A stretch of 64,000 nucleotides of DNA, from contig JANNDY010000092.1 in assembly GCA_031378345.1 (NCBI GenBank), positions 1-64,000 on the forward strand, given 5' to 3'. Each line of letters starts with the position of its first letter. The stretch's first letter is position 1. Shown in pieces: positions 10,539 through 20,146 of the stretch. Source of the DNA: Emticicia sp031378345 (GTDB taxonomy: Bacteria > Bacteroidota > Bacteroidia > Cytophagales > Spirosomataceae). Position numbers and translations under genes: made by a program. The notes under the pieces were generated by a model. That model worked only from the letters and a program-made list of their open reading frames with translations. It ran no database searches and was not told where the DNA came from.

Positions 10539-11342
10539 ATGGAACAAATCAAATGGCTTTGGCAATACGCTTCTATCATTAACCAAATTTGGTTATTTAC
10601 ACTTATTTCAACGGTCGTGTTATATATTGTGTGTAATGTGCTGCCCGATAGAATTGTTGGTAAATTCTTGCCATTGCACAATGTATTTAAACCCCAAACC
10701 AACATTGATTTAGATTATCAATCTATTGGATATGTACTTTTGCATACTACTTGGGCAACACGAATCACTCATTCTACAATCATTATTGAAGCCATTTTAT
10801 GGTTTGTTATTTTTGAAAGTTGGCATTGGAGTATTCCTTTTATTGCTCTTTTCGCAATTTTGATACAATCTGTCTTTATTGGCGATAGAAAATTTGGACT
10901 TTTCTTTATTTTAATGGGCATTGCTACTTTTGTAGGAGCTATTTATACCATTCAGTTTTTAGGACTGCAAAATGCCATATTGCTTTCAAAAGTTTTATTA
11001 ATGATGGGTGGTTTAATGCGAATGTTGAGCCATTCGGCAGAACTTGTGCCTCCTATTTTGCTGAATGACTCCGACCAATTTGTCAAATTATCATCTAAAA
11101 ATATCAATTGGAGAGTATTACTTGCTTCGCCTATTGGTTACATCGGCGAGTTTGGCAGTAGTTTACCCAATAGAATTTTACCAGTTCAGGTAAATTATAT
11201 TTACCAGACTCTATTTCGTGTACAACCAAAAACCACATTGTCTTGGGAAGAGGTTGAAGTATCAGCCAAAAAAGTTTTAATTGGTGGTTACTCTAAATTG
11301 AATTCTTTAAAAACTTACTATCATAGCGTTGTTAAAAACTAA
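10539..11342 (+). CDS. Integral membrane protein, unknown function
   Basis: Protein of 267 residues that I do not recognise. About six hydrophobic segments can be seen between residues 18 and 170, among them LFTLISTVVLYIVCNVLP and VLLMMGGLMRMLSHSAE. A soluble C-terminal tail of about 80 residues has SLPNRILPVQVNYIYQTLF. Charged or polar residues inside the membrane part (HTTWATRITHS, HSAELVP) could point to a transport or enzyme role, but nothing decides it. It is a single gene followed by a terminator-like hairpin shared with the convergent gene. Confidence 0.75.
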   Translation: MEQIKWLWQYASIINQIWLFTLISTVVLYIVCNVLPDRIVGKFLPLHNVFKPQTNIDLDYQSIGYVLLHTTWATRITHSTIIIEAILWFVIFESWHWSIPFIALFAILIQSVFIGDRKFGLFFILMGIATFVGAIYTIQFLGLQNAILLSKVLLMMGGLMRMLSHSAELVPPILLNDSDQFVKLSSKNINWRVLLASPIGYIGEFGSSLPNRILPVQVNYIYQTLFRVQPKTTLSWEEVEVSAKKVLIGGYSKLNSLKTYYHSVVKN

Positions 11343-11454
11343 TAATCTCAAAGAAAACTGAATTTCTTCAAGCCAAAATTTTAACACTAAACATGACTTT
11401 TACATATTTGTAAAGATTGATGAGTTACTTAAAACTATGAATTAAATTACAATC

Positions 11455-11489
11455 AAAAAAGCCTCATTTTGCTTTAAAATAAGGCTTTC
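11455..11489. terminator. Bidirectional terminator between convergent genes
   Basis: The arms AGCCTCATTTT and AAAATAAGGCT pair with one mismatch around a short loop. A-rich and T-rich flanks lie on both sides, so it can act for the membrane-protein gene on the plus strand and the oxidoreductase on the minus strand. Confidence 0.75.
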
Positions 11490-11511
11490 TATAAATATTT
11501 ATCTTCTAAAA

Positions 11512-12540
11512 TTACTTTTCAACATTCACAATCGGAGATACTTTTGTACCAATTAATTCAATAGCTTTGAGCAATTTTTGATGCGACATTCCAGCATTAT
11601 CCATCTGAAAAGTAACTCTTGAAATTCCGCCAAGTGCATCACTATGACGCAGTATTTTCTCAGCTACTTCTTGTGGATTTCCTATCAAAAAGGCACCTAA
11701 ATCTGTTGTTTGAGAGTCAAAATGTGAACGCCTGACAGGCCCCCAACCACGCTCTACGCCAATTTTGGTAAACATTTCGGCATAGCCTGGATAATATTCT
11801 TCGATGGCTTCTTCTGTGGTTTCTGCCACATAGCCGAGTGAATGTAAACCAACTTTCAAGGTTTCGGGAGCATGTCCTGCTTTTAGTCCAGCATTCCGAT
11901 AAAGGTCAATCAATGGTCGAAAACGATGTGTTTCTCCTCCAATTATTGCCACCATGAGGGGCAAACCCAACATTCCTGCACGAACAAAAGATTGTGGTGT
12001 ACCTCCAACGCCCAGCCAAATGGGTAATTTTTCTTGCAAAGGTCTTGGATAAATGGCTTGGTTGCTAAGTCTTGGGCGAAATTTTCCTGACCAATTCACT
12101 ACCTCGTTTGCACGAATTTTTAGTAAAAGGTCTAATTTTTCAGAAAAAAGTTCATCATAATCTTGTAGATTCAAACCAAATAACGGAAAAGCCTCTGTAA
12201 ATGAACCACGACCAACAACCATTTCGGAACGACCTTGTGAAATCAAATCAAGGGTAGCAAAATTTTGAAAAACCCTCACAGGGTCGGCAGCACTAAGTAC
12301 CGTAACGGCACTTGTGAGAATAATTTTTTTTGTTCGAGCTGCAGCTGCTGCCAAAATCATGGTCGGGGCAGAATCCAAAAATTCTTGGCGGTGATGCTCA
12401 CCAATGCCAAAAACATCCAATCCTACTTCATCAGCTTTTTCTATTCTTGCCAATAATTCGGCAATTGCCTGTACGCTACTGAGTGTTTCACCTTGTGAAT
12501 TTGCCATTGTGGCGGCAAAGCTATCAATTCCTATTTCCAT
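11512..12540 (-). CDS. LLM-class flavin-dependent oxidoreductase
   Basis: Bacterial luciferase-like monooxygenase of 342 residues with a TIM-barrel pattern. Recognisable parts are MEIGIDSF at the N-terminus, GLDVFGIGEHH, the strand TSAVTVLSAADPVRVFQ, FATLDLISQGRSEMVVGRGSF, and PIWLGVGGTP. Members use reduced FMN; the substrate here is unknown. It is the last gene of a minus-strand run hemH - small membrane protein - DUF3667 - this gene, with gaps of 18, 17 and 35 bases, so it is probably co-transcribed. No functional link to heme synthesis is evident. Confidence 0.92.
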   Translation of the reverse strand: MEIGIDSFAATMANSQGETLSSVQAIAELLARIEKADEVGLDVFGIGEHHRQEFLDSAPTMILAAAAARTKKIILTSAVTVLSAADPVRVFQNFATLDLISQGRSEMVVGRGSFTEAFPLFGLNLQDYDELFSEKLDLLLKIRANEVVNWSGKFRPRLSNQAIYPRPLQEKLPIWLGVGGTPQSFVRAGMLGLPLMVAIIGGETHRFRPLIDLYRNAGLKAGHAPETLKVGLHSLGYVAETTEEAIEEYYPGYAEMFTKIGVERGWGPVRRSHFDSQTTDLGAFLIGNPQEVAEKILRHSDALGGISRVTFQMDNAGMSHQKLLKAIELIGTKVSPIVNVEK

Positions 12541-12575
12541 GATACTCTTTTATAAGTTGCTACCTATTCAAAATT

Positions 12576-13346
12576 TTATTTTCCAATATTCTGAGAATAT
12601 CCCTGATAAAACCCCCAAATAGCTCCAGCGATTCCAATAAAAAATGAAAGTAAAAGGGGCGAAAATGCAGCTAAAATACTTCGCCAAATAAGTGCTTTTT
12701 TTGTTAATCCTGAATGTGAGAAAAACTGACGGTAAAACCAAATAGCGTAGAATAAACCAAAAAATGCAATTACTGTCATGTATATAAATGACAAAACTTT
12801 AATGTTTGTGTAAAAAATTGTTAGTGTTGTAAAAGCCAAGCCAACTACCATATCACCGACACTTTTATAGGAATTTAGCACCAAATGCTCCGAATAATTG
12901 TATTTTGCTTTTCTAAACCAAAAAAAACTGAACATAGCATTGATTGGAATATAAATTGCCATAGTCAATTTGGGATACTTGGTTGTAAATTTTTCAATAG
13001 CACCCATGGCTTCTCTGCTTGACTCAGAAACTAAATCAAGCATTTCGATTTTCGTGTAAACTTTTAGAAAACTTGAAATCGCCAAACCGATAATTAGCAA
13101 TGATATAAAATTAAAGTGTTTGGCTCTTTTTCCTTCAACGTATTCTCTGATGCTATGCCCCGGTCTTGTAAAAAGTTCCTTAATGGTATAGAAAATCCCT
13201 TTGTCCACGTGCCAAATGCCATGAACAATGTCGTGTTCGAGAAAATGTTTGATTGAATAGCGGTGGGTGCTTATTTTTTGACCGCAATGCCCGCAAAAAG
13301 TATCAGTGGCTGCTTGATTACAGTTCAAACAATGATGATGTTCCAT
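12576..13346 (-). CDS. DUF3667 membrane protein with zinc ribbon
   Basis: Protein of 256 residues. An N-terminal zinc-ribbon has two CxxC pairs (CLNC and CGHC) in the first 22 residues. The conserved stretch GIWHVDKGIFYTIKELF with RPGHSIREYVEGKRAKHF follows, then about four to five membrane segments. This matches the DUF3667 family, common in Bacteroidota and without a known function. It lies between a small membrane protein and the oxidoreductase gene, closely spaced in the hemH operon. Confidence 0.88.
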   Translation of the reverse strand: MEHHHCLNCNQAATDTFCGHCGQKISTHRYSIKHFLEHDIVHGIWHVDKGIFYTIKELFTRPGHSIREYVEGKRAKHFNFISLLIIGLAISSFLKVYTKIEMLDLVSESSREAMGAIEKFTTKYPKLTMAIYIPINAMFSFFWFRKAKYNYSEHLVLNSYKSVGDMVVGLAFTTLTIFYTNIKVLSFIYMTVIAFFGLFYAIWFYRQFFSHSGLTKKALIWRSILAAFSPLLLSFFIGIAGAIWGFYQGYSQNIGK

Positions 13347-13363
13347 TTTTTAGAAATATTTTT

Positions 13364-13612
13364 TTAAACTTTATTTCGAGAATTTATTTCTTTTGTTACT
13401 TCTTCAACAATACCTGAGTTTTTTTTACCTAAATAAAATGCAAATCCAAGTATAAGAAAAGTCCAGAAACCGCCTTTATGTGTTGCACTCCACACAGCAC
13501 AACCAACCAAAAAACCCATCATTAATGCAACTATTATTCGTGATTTTTTTCTTTTCTTTAATTCTTCTTCTAATTCTTGGTCTGTAAATTCATTTAGTAA
13601 TTTCTTTTCCAT
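13364..13612 (-). CDS. Small membrane protein
   Basis: Protein of 82 residues, family not recognised. A charged N-terminal helix (about 1-24, rich in K and E) leads into two hydrophobic segments (about 27-44 and 48-62) joined by ATHKGG, with a charged tail. It sits 18 bases behind hemH and 17 bases ahead of the DUF3667 gene, so it is very likely expressed with them. Confidence 0.75.
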   Translation of the reverse strand: MEKKLLNEFTDQELEEELKKRKKSRIIVALMMGFLVGCAVWSATHKGGFWTFLILGFAFYLGKKNSGIVEEVTKEINSRNKV

Positions 13613-13630
13613 AAGTTTTTAAATTTAATT

Positions 13631-14656
13631 TTATAAAGTTTTTTCTTTCACCAAATCAACCAATAAATCAACCCAAGCATCTGAATCATTCAAACTTTCT
13701 ACTAATTGCCAATGTTCGCCACCTTTTTCTTCAAACATTTCTTTATATTCTTCTGCTACCTCAATGGTTGTTTCTAAGCAATCAGCAACAAAGGCTGGCG
13801 AAAATGCCAATACTCTTTTGATACCTTTCGCTGCCAATTCTTTTACAACATCATCGGTATAAGGTTGCACCCAAGGGTCTCTCCCCAATCGAGATTGGAA
13901 ACAAGTAGTGTACGTACCTTCTTTCAAACCTAATTCCTTGACCAAAAGGCGGGTAGTTTCAAAGCATTGAGCTCTGTAACAATGCTGATTCATGGCGTGA
14001 ATCGTATCGCAACAGCTACCTAATTGGCACACTTTTCCTGTGCAATCTCCCTTCCGAATCTGTCGTGCTGGCAAGCCATGATAGCTAAAAACGATGTGGT
14101 CATATTCACCTTTTTCAAGATGTTTTCTGCCATTATCAGCAAATGCTTTGATGAATTTTGGGTGATTATAAAAGTAGTTTTTTATTGAAATTTCAGGAAT
14201 TATTTGCCATTTTGCTACAATTTTCATCACTTTTTCATACACCGAACCTGTAGAAGCTGAAGCATATTGTGGAAAAAATGGAATGACAATAATTTTACCA
14301 AAGCCCATTTGTTTGAACTCATCCAAGCCATTTTCTATGCTTGGACTTTGGTAACGCATCGCCAATTTTACGACATATTCATCGCCCAAAGCTGCTTGTA
14401 GTTGCTTTTCGTTGGCTTGTCCATAAATTTTTAGTGGAGAGCCTTTTTCTGTCCATAATTCTTTATAGATTTTGGCAGATTTTGGGGCTCGAAATGGGGC
14501 AATTACTAAATTAACCAAAACCCAACGAGGTAAAAACGGAAAATCAATTACTCGTCCATCCATCAAAAACTCACGTAAATATTTTCTTACATCAGGTACA
14601 CTTGGGCTATCGGGCGTACCCAAATTTACAATTAAAACACCTGTCTTTTCTGTCAT
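13631..14656 (-). CDS. hemH: Ferrochelatase
   Basis: Last step of heme synthesis: insertion of ferrous iron into protoporphyrin IX. Length 341 residues, normal for the family. Signatures are GVLIVNLGTPDSP at the N-terminus, IPFFPQYASASTGSVY, the catalytic H193 in FSYHGLP, and E295 in DCLETTIE. A cysteine-rich stretch (about 205-231) could hold an iron-sulfur cluster, as in some bacterial ferrochelatases; this is inference. First gene of a four-gene minus-strand operon; a MITE-like element lies directly upstream in the promoter region. Confidence 0.97.
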   Translation of the reverse strand: MTEKTGVLIVNLGTPDSPSVPDVRKYLREFLMDGRVIDFPFLPRWVLVNLVIAPFRAPKSAKIYKELWTEKGSPLKIYGQANEKQLQAALGDEYVVKLAMRYQSPSIENGLDEFKQMGFGKIIVIPFFPQYASASTGSVYEKVMKIVAKWQIIPEISIKNYFYNHPKFIKAFADNGRKHLEKGEYDHIVFSYHGLPARQIRKGDCTGKVCQLGSCCDTIHAMNQHCYRAQCFETTRLLVKELGLKEGTYTTCFQSRLGRDPWVQPYTDDVVKELAAKGIKRVLAFSPAFVADCLETTIEVAEEYKEMFEEKGGEHWQLVESLNDSDAWVDLLVDLVKEKTL

Positions 14657-14701
14657 TTTTTTAGTGAAATTTTAAATTATATTTTTTGTGTATTCAAATT
14701 A

Positions 14702-14859
14702 AGGAACGCTTAAAAAATAAGTCCGTTCAAAATTTATGAAGGATTTTTTGTCAAATCAAGTCAAAAAAGGCGAAATTTAGCGAGCTAAATGAGGTTTTTT
14801 TGATGCAGAGTTGGCGAAAAAGACAATTAAATTAACGGAGTTATTTTTTAAGCGTTCCT
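14702..14859. repeat. MITE-like 158-bp element, copy 1
   Basis: Terminal inverted repeats of 19 perfect bases (14702-14720 and 14841-14859) extend to 26 with one mismatch. Inside is a core hairpin ATTTAGC-GA-GCTAAAT at about 14775-14790. A second element of 159 bp with different ends but the same layout and core lies at 39552-39710. It has no ORF. It sits between upp and hemH, both read on the minus strand. Confidence 0.85.
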
Positions 14860-14890
14860 AAATATACGGGAAAATTGCTAAAACTGTTTG

Positions 14891-15535
14891 CTAAATTTTC
14901 TCGCCGAAAGCCAAATCTCCAGCATCTCCCAAACCCGGAACTATGTACGATTTTGAATTCATTTCTTCGTCTATATCGCCAACCCAAAGGCGGCATTGTG
15001 GTAGTCGGGCCTGAATAAATCGTACTCCTCGACGACTCGCAATTGCCGACACAATATGGGTTTTTGCAGGAATTCCGTAACGAAGCATGGCGTGATAAGC
15101 CTTTTCGATAGATTTGCCAGTGGCAAGCATCGGGTCGCTGATTATCAGCACTTTACCTTGAATACTGGGGCTGGCAATATAGTCCATTTCAATCTCAAAA
15201 GCCTCTTTGTCGTCGTGTTTGCCACGATATGCTCCTATAAAAGCATTTTCGGCTTTGTCATAAAAATTCAATAAACCTTGATGCAAAGGAAGTCCAGCAC
15301 GAAGAATTGTTACCAAAACAACCTCTTGCGAAACTTTTTGAGTAGCTTTTACTCCCATTAGCGTTTCAATATCACGGCTTTGAAAAGTCAATGTTTTGGA
15401 AATTTCGTAGGCAAAAATTTCGCCCAAACGTTCCAAGTTTTTTCGGAATCGCATGGCATCACGCTGTGTTTCTTTATCTCGCAATTCAGCAAGAAAATGA
15501 TTGGCTACTGAGTTTTTTTCGGTCAAGACAAACAT
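14891..15535 (-). CDS. upp: Uracil phosphoribosyltransferase
   Basis: Pyrimidine salvage: uracil plus PRPP gives UMP. Length 214 residues, typical. Signatures are TILRAGLPLHQGLL, the PRPP-binding loop ISDPMLATGKS at about 137-147, and the uracil-site end YIVPGLGDAGDLAFG. Single gene on the minus strand, with repeat-rich DNA upstream and the MITE-like element downstream. Confidence 0.97.
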   Translation of the reverse strand: MFVLTEKNSVANHFLAELRDKETQRDAMRFRKNLERLGEIFAYEISKTLTFQSRDIETLMGVKATQKVSQEVVLVTILRAGLPLHQGLLNFYDKAENAFIGAYRGKHDDKEAFEIEMDYIASPSIQGKVLIISDPMLATGKSIEKAYHAMLRYGIPAKTHIVSAIASRRGVRFIQARLPQCRLWVGDIDEEMNSKSYIVPGLGDAGDLAFGEKI

Positions 15536-15540
15536 AGAAA

Positions 15541-15649
15541 TTAGGTTTTAGGACTTAGGTTTTAGGAGTTAGTAGTTCAGTTCATTTCTAAACAATAAAT
15601 TTTAAGGTTTAAAAAGGCTACTTCCTAAAACCTACTTCCTAACTCCTCC
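15541..15649. repeat. Inverted pair of TAGG/CCTA oligomer repeats
   Basis: Repeats of the word TTAGGTTTTAGGA (15541-15571) face complementary words CTTCCTAAAACC (15621-15649). A 19-base stretch at 15548-15566 occurs again, in reverse complement, at 29022-29040. The right arm ends at the stop codon of the Wzi-like gene. Confidence 0.8.
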
Positions 15650-15650
15650 A

Positions 15651-17336
15651 TTAAAACAAATAAGATTTTTGAGCAGCATTCCAACGCATGCCAAAAGAAA
15701 AAACATTGCTGTTTGACCCTTCAATTTCGCCCGAATAATTAAGATTTCGGTTTTGAAATTTTAAGTCAAAAAATAAATTGTGTCGTAGCATATAAGATAC
15801 TCTGAAATTTAGGTTGCGGATTTTTGCGGTACGCCCTTGACCAATCAAATTTCCATAATCGCTTGGGCGAAGCGTAAGATAATTTCTAAGAATATCTCCA
15901 CCCCAATTTAGGTTATCAAAATCTTCGCCATGCTGTGCCTGCATTGCCGTAAAATTAAGAAAAAGTCGACTAAAAGGCTGGTAACGAAGTACAATTAATG
16001 TTTCCTTAAAATTTGCCCCTAATGGATGAGCCAATGGCAAATTATAGTGAACATAGTTGCTATAAGATGAGTTATGAGTATATGTATATGGTCGAGCTGA
16101 ATTATATTCTGCTTGAAAATCAAGGTTTTTTATGCCAAACATATCTATATAACGCCCGCCAATTTGATAAGCATATTTGGTTGCCCACCAATTGTCTTCT
16201 TTAAACTTTTTTAAGTTAAATTCATCTAAAACCATCTGTCCATAAAGTGAAAAATGTCGCTTTATGTTTAACTTAAAATCTGCTCCAGCCACCGAATTAT
16301 CAACACTGCCCAAATGCCCTTCTACGAAACGCATAAAAATAATAGGGTTGAGATAATTAAAGTCAAATCCTATGGGACGTTTTCCAAAGACAACATTTTC
16401 AAATAGACCAATGTTTAGATTTTTGGTAATATTTATACTTAAATGATGAAGTGAAAAGTATTTTGGTGGAATTTGCTCTGTTCCATCAACTTTTACTGCC
16501 ACTTGCTTATTTATCGCCTGAGCAAAAATATTTACATATTGAAATTTGCCAATTTGGGTAGTAATTTTTAGATGCAAATACGGAGCAGAAAAATCAGATA
16601 AAATCATGGAACGAATGCCCGAGCCAATGAAGTTTTTGTCATGTCCAAATTGTATCTGTACATTTTTTAATGCCTGAAAAGTAAAATAGCCTCGTGCCGA
16701 AAAATAATCTGTTGCAAACTTTGTGGAGTCTTCGTTTGTTATCTTTGTGAAACCCTCATAAGGATTTGCATTATATGAACGTCCATAAGCACGCACATAC
16801 TCAGGATAAACGACTTGATTGTCGGCGAACATTGAATAAAAACCTAATTTTTTATTGATTGTGCCTCTAATTTCAATGCCACGAGTATTGGTATAAGGTT
16901 GGTTTTTTACAAGATTGTCTTGGGCAAACATAAATTGAAAAATCGGACTGATGTGAAGGTCAATGTCTTTATTTTGAAAACTATAAAAGTCAGATTTTTT
17001 TGTCAAAAAATGCTTCAAAAATGGCTTTTTGCTTGTGCTTTGAATGAATTTTTCGTCATCGAGCCATTCCCAACTATCATTTTGAAGATAGGCAAGATTG
17101 AAAGAATCAACTTTTGAAAGTTTTATTTTTGCATTGTTTTCAATATCAACGGTTAATTTTACCAAATCTTTACGTCGAACAGGTTTCATGTTGCTGTGAA
17201 GATTGGATAAACTGCCACTTTTTATTTCATAACGCTCAATAAGGTGCGAATAATCATCGTTCAACGGGGCATAGATGCCCTGTGCTGAAGTTTTAAATAG
17301 TATTATTGCTAAAAAAATAGTAAGACTCAAACGCAT
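15651..17336 (-). CDS. Wzi-like capsule assembly outer-membrane protein
   Basis: Protein of 561 residues with a signal peptide (1-19, ending in KTSAQG) followed by many amphipathic strands, as expected for an outer-membrane barrel. The stretch QIQFGHDKNFIGSGIRSMIL and the C-terminal MRWNAAQ region resemble the Wzi family. In E. coli, Wzi is an outer-membrane lectin that holds capsule on the surface. Here the gene stands alone, far from the polysaccharide cluster at 57-64 kb, so its glycan partner is unknown. Confidence 0.8.
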   Translation of the reverse strand: MRLSLTIFLAIILFKTSAQGIYAPLNDDYSHLIERYEIKSGSLSNLHSNMKPVRRKDLVKLTVDIENNAKIKLSKVDSFNLAYLQNDSWEWLDDEKFIQSTSKKPFLKHFLTKKSDFYSFQNKDIDLHISPIFQFMFAQDNLVKNQPYTNTRGIEIRGTINKKLGFYSMFADNQVVYPEYVRAYGRSYNANPYEGFTKITNEDSTKFATDYFSARGYFTFQALKNVQIQFGHDKNFIGSGIRSMILSDFSAPYLHLKITTQIGKFQYVNIFAQAINKQVAVKVDGTEQIPPKYFSLHHLSINITKNLNIGLFENVVFGKRPIGFDFNYLNPIIFMRFVEGHLGSVDNSVAGADFKLNIKRHFSLYGQMVLDEFNLKKFKEDNWWATKYAYQIGGRYIDMFGIKNLDFQAEYNSARPYTYTHNSSYSNYVHYNLPLAHPLGANFKETLIVLRYQPFSRLFLNFTAMQAQHGEDFDNLNWGGDILRNYLTLRPSDYGNLIGQGRTAKIRNLNFRVSYMLRHNLFFDLKFQNRNLNYSGEIEGSNSNVFSFGMRWNAAQKSYLF

Positions 17337-17505
17337 AAAAACGGATTTCTTAAAATACTGATGCGAAATTACAGATAATTCCTTAGTTTATGTAATTCAT
17401 CTGTTAGTTTTGTGGTTTAAATTAAAAAAGTATTAAGGTTTAGGCGTTATGGAATTGGTCTAAAGATAAAAAAAGAAAAACGCTTTATCTAAGTAAAACA
17501 AAAAA

Positions 17506-18726
17506 ATGAAATCATTTGTTATTCCAGAGATTTATAAGAGTGAAATTATTGGCAAAATCAAAGAAATTCGTCGAACAAAAGACAAATTAAAAAAAGATTT
17601 TACGCCAACAGAGCTTGATTTTGGTTCGGTAAAATTTTTGATTGCCCGACATTTTGGCTTTTGCTATGGCGTAGAAAATGCCGTTGAAATTGCCTACAAA
17701 ACAATCAATGAAAACCCTGACAAAAGAATTTTTCTTTTGTCAGAAATGATTCATAATCCCGACGTAAATGCAGATTTATTGTCGCAAGGAGTGCGTTTTT
17801 TGATGGATACGAAAGGGAATCAACTAATTGATTGGCAAGAACTAGAGCCAGAAGATGCTGTGATTGTACCTGCATTTGGCACTACACTGGAGATTCAAAA
17901 GCAATTAGAAAGCCTCGGAATTGACCCTTATAAATATGATACGACTTGCCCATTTGTGGAAAAAGTTTGGAATCGGGCAGGGCAAATCGGCGAGCGTGGC
18001 TACACAATTATTGTTCATGGAAAACCCAATCATGAAGAAACTCGTGCGACGTTTTCGCATAGTCAAAAAAATGCTCCTACTTTGGTAATTAAGGATTTGG
18101 AACAAGCCAAAGTTTTAGCAAAATATATCACCGAAAGTTTGCCAAAAGAACAATTTTATAAAGATTTTGCAGGACAATATTCCGAAAATTTCAACCCAGA
18201 AAAAGATTTAACAAGAATAGGTGTAGTAAACCAAACTACCATGCTTGCTTCCGACACGCAAGGAATTTCAGATTTTTTGAAGCAAATCATAATTGAGCAT
18301 CACCAGCTAAAAACTGTCGAAGTTGAAAGGCATTTTGCCAATACCCGTGACACACTTTGCTACGCAACCAACGACAACCAAGAAGCAACCTATGCTTTAT
18401 TAGAAAACGATGCCGATTTTGCGGTAGTTGTGGGCGGTTATAATAGTTCAAACACGGCACATCTGGTTGAACTTTGCGAAGAAAAACTCCCTACTTTTTT
18501 TATACAATCGCAAGAGAGTATTTTGACAAAAAATAGCATAAAACACTATGATTTGCACAAAAAAGAAGAAATTATTGAAGGTTTTGTGCCAAAAAAAGAA
18601 AAAATAGCAATAATGCTTACCTGTGGAGCGTCTTGCCCTGATGCCGTGATGGAAGCTGTGATGCTGAAAATTTTATCATTTTTTAACACAACAAAAGAAA
18701 TAGAAACTGTAATGGAAACGTTATAA
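17506..18726 (+). CDS. ispH: 4-hydroxy-3-methylbut-2-enyl diphosphate reductase, long form
   Basis: Last step of the MEP pathway of isoprenoid synthesis: HMBPP to IPP and DMAPP. At 406 residues it is the long form known from Bacteroidota, cyanobacteria and plants. The three expected [4Fe-4S] ligands are C53 in FGFCYG, C148 in TTCPFV, and C377 in GASCPD. Other signatures are MIHNPDVN, HGKPNHEET, NQTTMLASDT and GGYNSSNTAHL. Monocistronic; upstream neighbours are divergent. Confidence 0.97.
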   Translation: MKSFVIPEIYKSEIIGKIKEIRRTKDKLKKDFTPTELDFGSVKFLIARHFGFCYGVENAVEIAYKTINENPDKRIFLLSEMIHNPDVNADLLSQGVRFLMDTKGNQLIDWQELEPEDAVIVPAFGTTLEIQKQLESLGIDPYKYDTTCPFVEKVWNRAGQIGERGYTIIVHGKPNHEETRATFSHSQKNAPTLVIKDLEQAKVLAKYITESLPKEQFYKDFAGQYSENFNPEKDLTRIGVVNQTTMLASDTQGISDFLKQIIIEHHQLKTVEVERHFANTRDTLCYATNDNQEATYALLENDADFAVVVGGYNSSNTAHLVELCEEKLPTFFIQSQESILTKNSIKHYDLHKKEEIIEGFVPKKEKIAIMLTCGASCPDAVMEAVMLKILSFFNTTKEIETVMETL

Positions 18727-18869
18727 AATAAGAGTAGGGGAGATGGAAATTAAAAGTGCATTAAATTGAAAAAATATTAAAAAATCTTTGGTTAATACAA
18801 TTTTTTCTATTTAGCTTTACATAATAATTCCAGTATGACCCATAAGTTTTAACCAAAAGTAGATGTTCC

Positions 18870-19076
18870 ATGAAGATGATTGAGTATGTAAAATTGATTT
18901 TGGAAAAAGTCAGTTTTGAGAGTAGCTTGTTTGAAAAAGAGTTGAAAAAAGGAATAAAAGTTTTGTCTTTCCGTGAAATTAGAGAACTAAAAAAATGGTG
19001 TTACGAAAAATTTGGTAGCATCTATCGTGGAATCCTCAACCGAACATTCCGACGGACACAAGTACAGACAGCATAG
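18870..19076 (+). CDS. Small basic protein, unknown
   Basis: Protein of 68 residues, not recognised with certainty. It is charged and mostly helical, with KVSFESSLFEKELKK, IRELKKWCYEKFG and a basic tail NRTFRRTQVQ. It has no signal peptide. A good rho-independent terminator directly after the stop supports a real transcript. It could be a regulator or a ribosome-associated protein, but nothing in the sequence decides. Confidence 0.65.
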   Translation: MKMIEYVKLILEKVSFESSLFEKELKKGIKVLSFREIRELKKWCYEKFGSIYRGILNRTFRRTQVQTA

Positions 19077-19081
19077 CAACT

Positions 19082-19115
19082 AAGACCTTCCGATGATTTG
19101 GAAGGTCTTTTTTTA
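19082..19115 (+). terminator. Rho-independent terminator
   Basis: Perfect 10-base stem (AAGACCTTCC / GGAAGGTCTT) with an 8-base loop, followed by a T-run. It starts six bases behind the stop of the small gene, and the run of T reaches the stop codon of the convergent protease gene. Confidence 0.92.
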
Positions 19116-20003
19116 TCATTCCTCATAAAACTTAATGCCATTCTCGGCAAGAAAAGACTTGATGACATCAACATGAATGCAATGCCCCACGTGCAGAAAA
19201 GGTTGGTTATTGACTTTGATTGTTTTTCCGTTGATATTATGCTCGGCATTATTCATATCAAAACCCAAATGTAGGGCATTGGTTTTGCTTTGCATGCCAC
19301 AAATCAAGCCATTTCGGTCGAAAAGTGGACCTCCGCTTTGCCCACGAAGTCCGGGAGTACTTAGTTCTACTCCATAAATTTCATTGTTTTCAACCAAATG
19401 ACGAGTCAACATTCCATCAATTGGGAAGCGTGGCGTGCCAGTAATGCCAGTATTTGTCCAAGATATTTCGTCGGCTTGGGAGTTATATTCAAAATTCGTA
19501 AATTCAGGAAAAGGATAGCCCAAACGACACAACGATTTGCCTTGTTTGAGGCTCGAACCATCTTTCAAGAATCTTGCATAAGATTGGTAAAGTGGTTTTT
19601 GGAAATTTTCAAAAATAATAATTGCCAAATCATGCTTTGGGTGAGAAATCCAACGAAATCTCATTTCGGAATCTGCCGTACAATCCAAAAATCTTTCGTT
19701 TAGCTCAACCATCACATCAGCTTTGAAATTATACTTTGCTTCTAATTCTCTGAGCGATTTTTGATAACGGTTATCTTTCAAAATAGCCGCCTTTTCTCTA
19801 CGAAAATTAGCATAATTTTGATTGATATTGGTTCGATTTCCTATAAAATCAATGACGTGCTTGCAGGTAATGGCACACGAAAACTCATTGACAAAAAACA
19901 TCGTTCCAGCTCCTGGCGTAACAATTTTCTCACTAAAATTTCTTGAAATAAACTGAATCGGTCGAGTAAAACGACCCACTTCTTCGATGGCATCTACAAA
20001 CAT
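19116..20003 (-). CDS. Trypsin-like serine protease family protein
   Basis: Protein of 295 residues from the ATG at 20003 with the chymotrypsin/DegP-like triad: H49 in ITCKHVI, D125 in PKHDLAIII, and S223 in GLRGQSGGPLFD. There is no obvious signal peptide from this start; the ORF could extend to 20087, but the extension looks like non-coding DNA. No PDZ domain is visible. A peptidase role is likely but the substrate is unknown. Monocistronic, convergent with the small gene and divergent from the LysE gene. Confidence 0.85.
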   Translation of the reverse strand: MFVDAIEEVGRFTRPIQFISRNFSEKIVTPGAGTMFFVNEFSCAITCKHVIDFIGNRTNINQNYANFRREKAAILKDNRYQKSLRELEAKYNFKADVMVELNERFLDCTADSEMRFRWISHPKHDLAIIIFENFQKPLYQSYARFLKDGSSLKQGKSLCRLGYPFPEFTNFEYNSQADEISWTNTGITGTPRFPIDGMLTRHLVENNEIYGVELSTPGLRGQSGGPLFDRNGLICGMQSKTNALHLGFDMNNAEHNINGKTIKVNNQPFLHVGHCIHVDVIKSFLAENGIKFYEE

Positions 20004-20146
20004 TTCTAAATGATTTTTGGTGGTGGAAAGAATATAAATAAACATAAATGTACAAAATCTGCACCAAAAAAGTATGTTAAAAAACATATTGAAATATTCA
20101 ATGAAAAATAATTCCTAAATTGCCATAATAAACCTATTATTTTTTC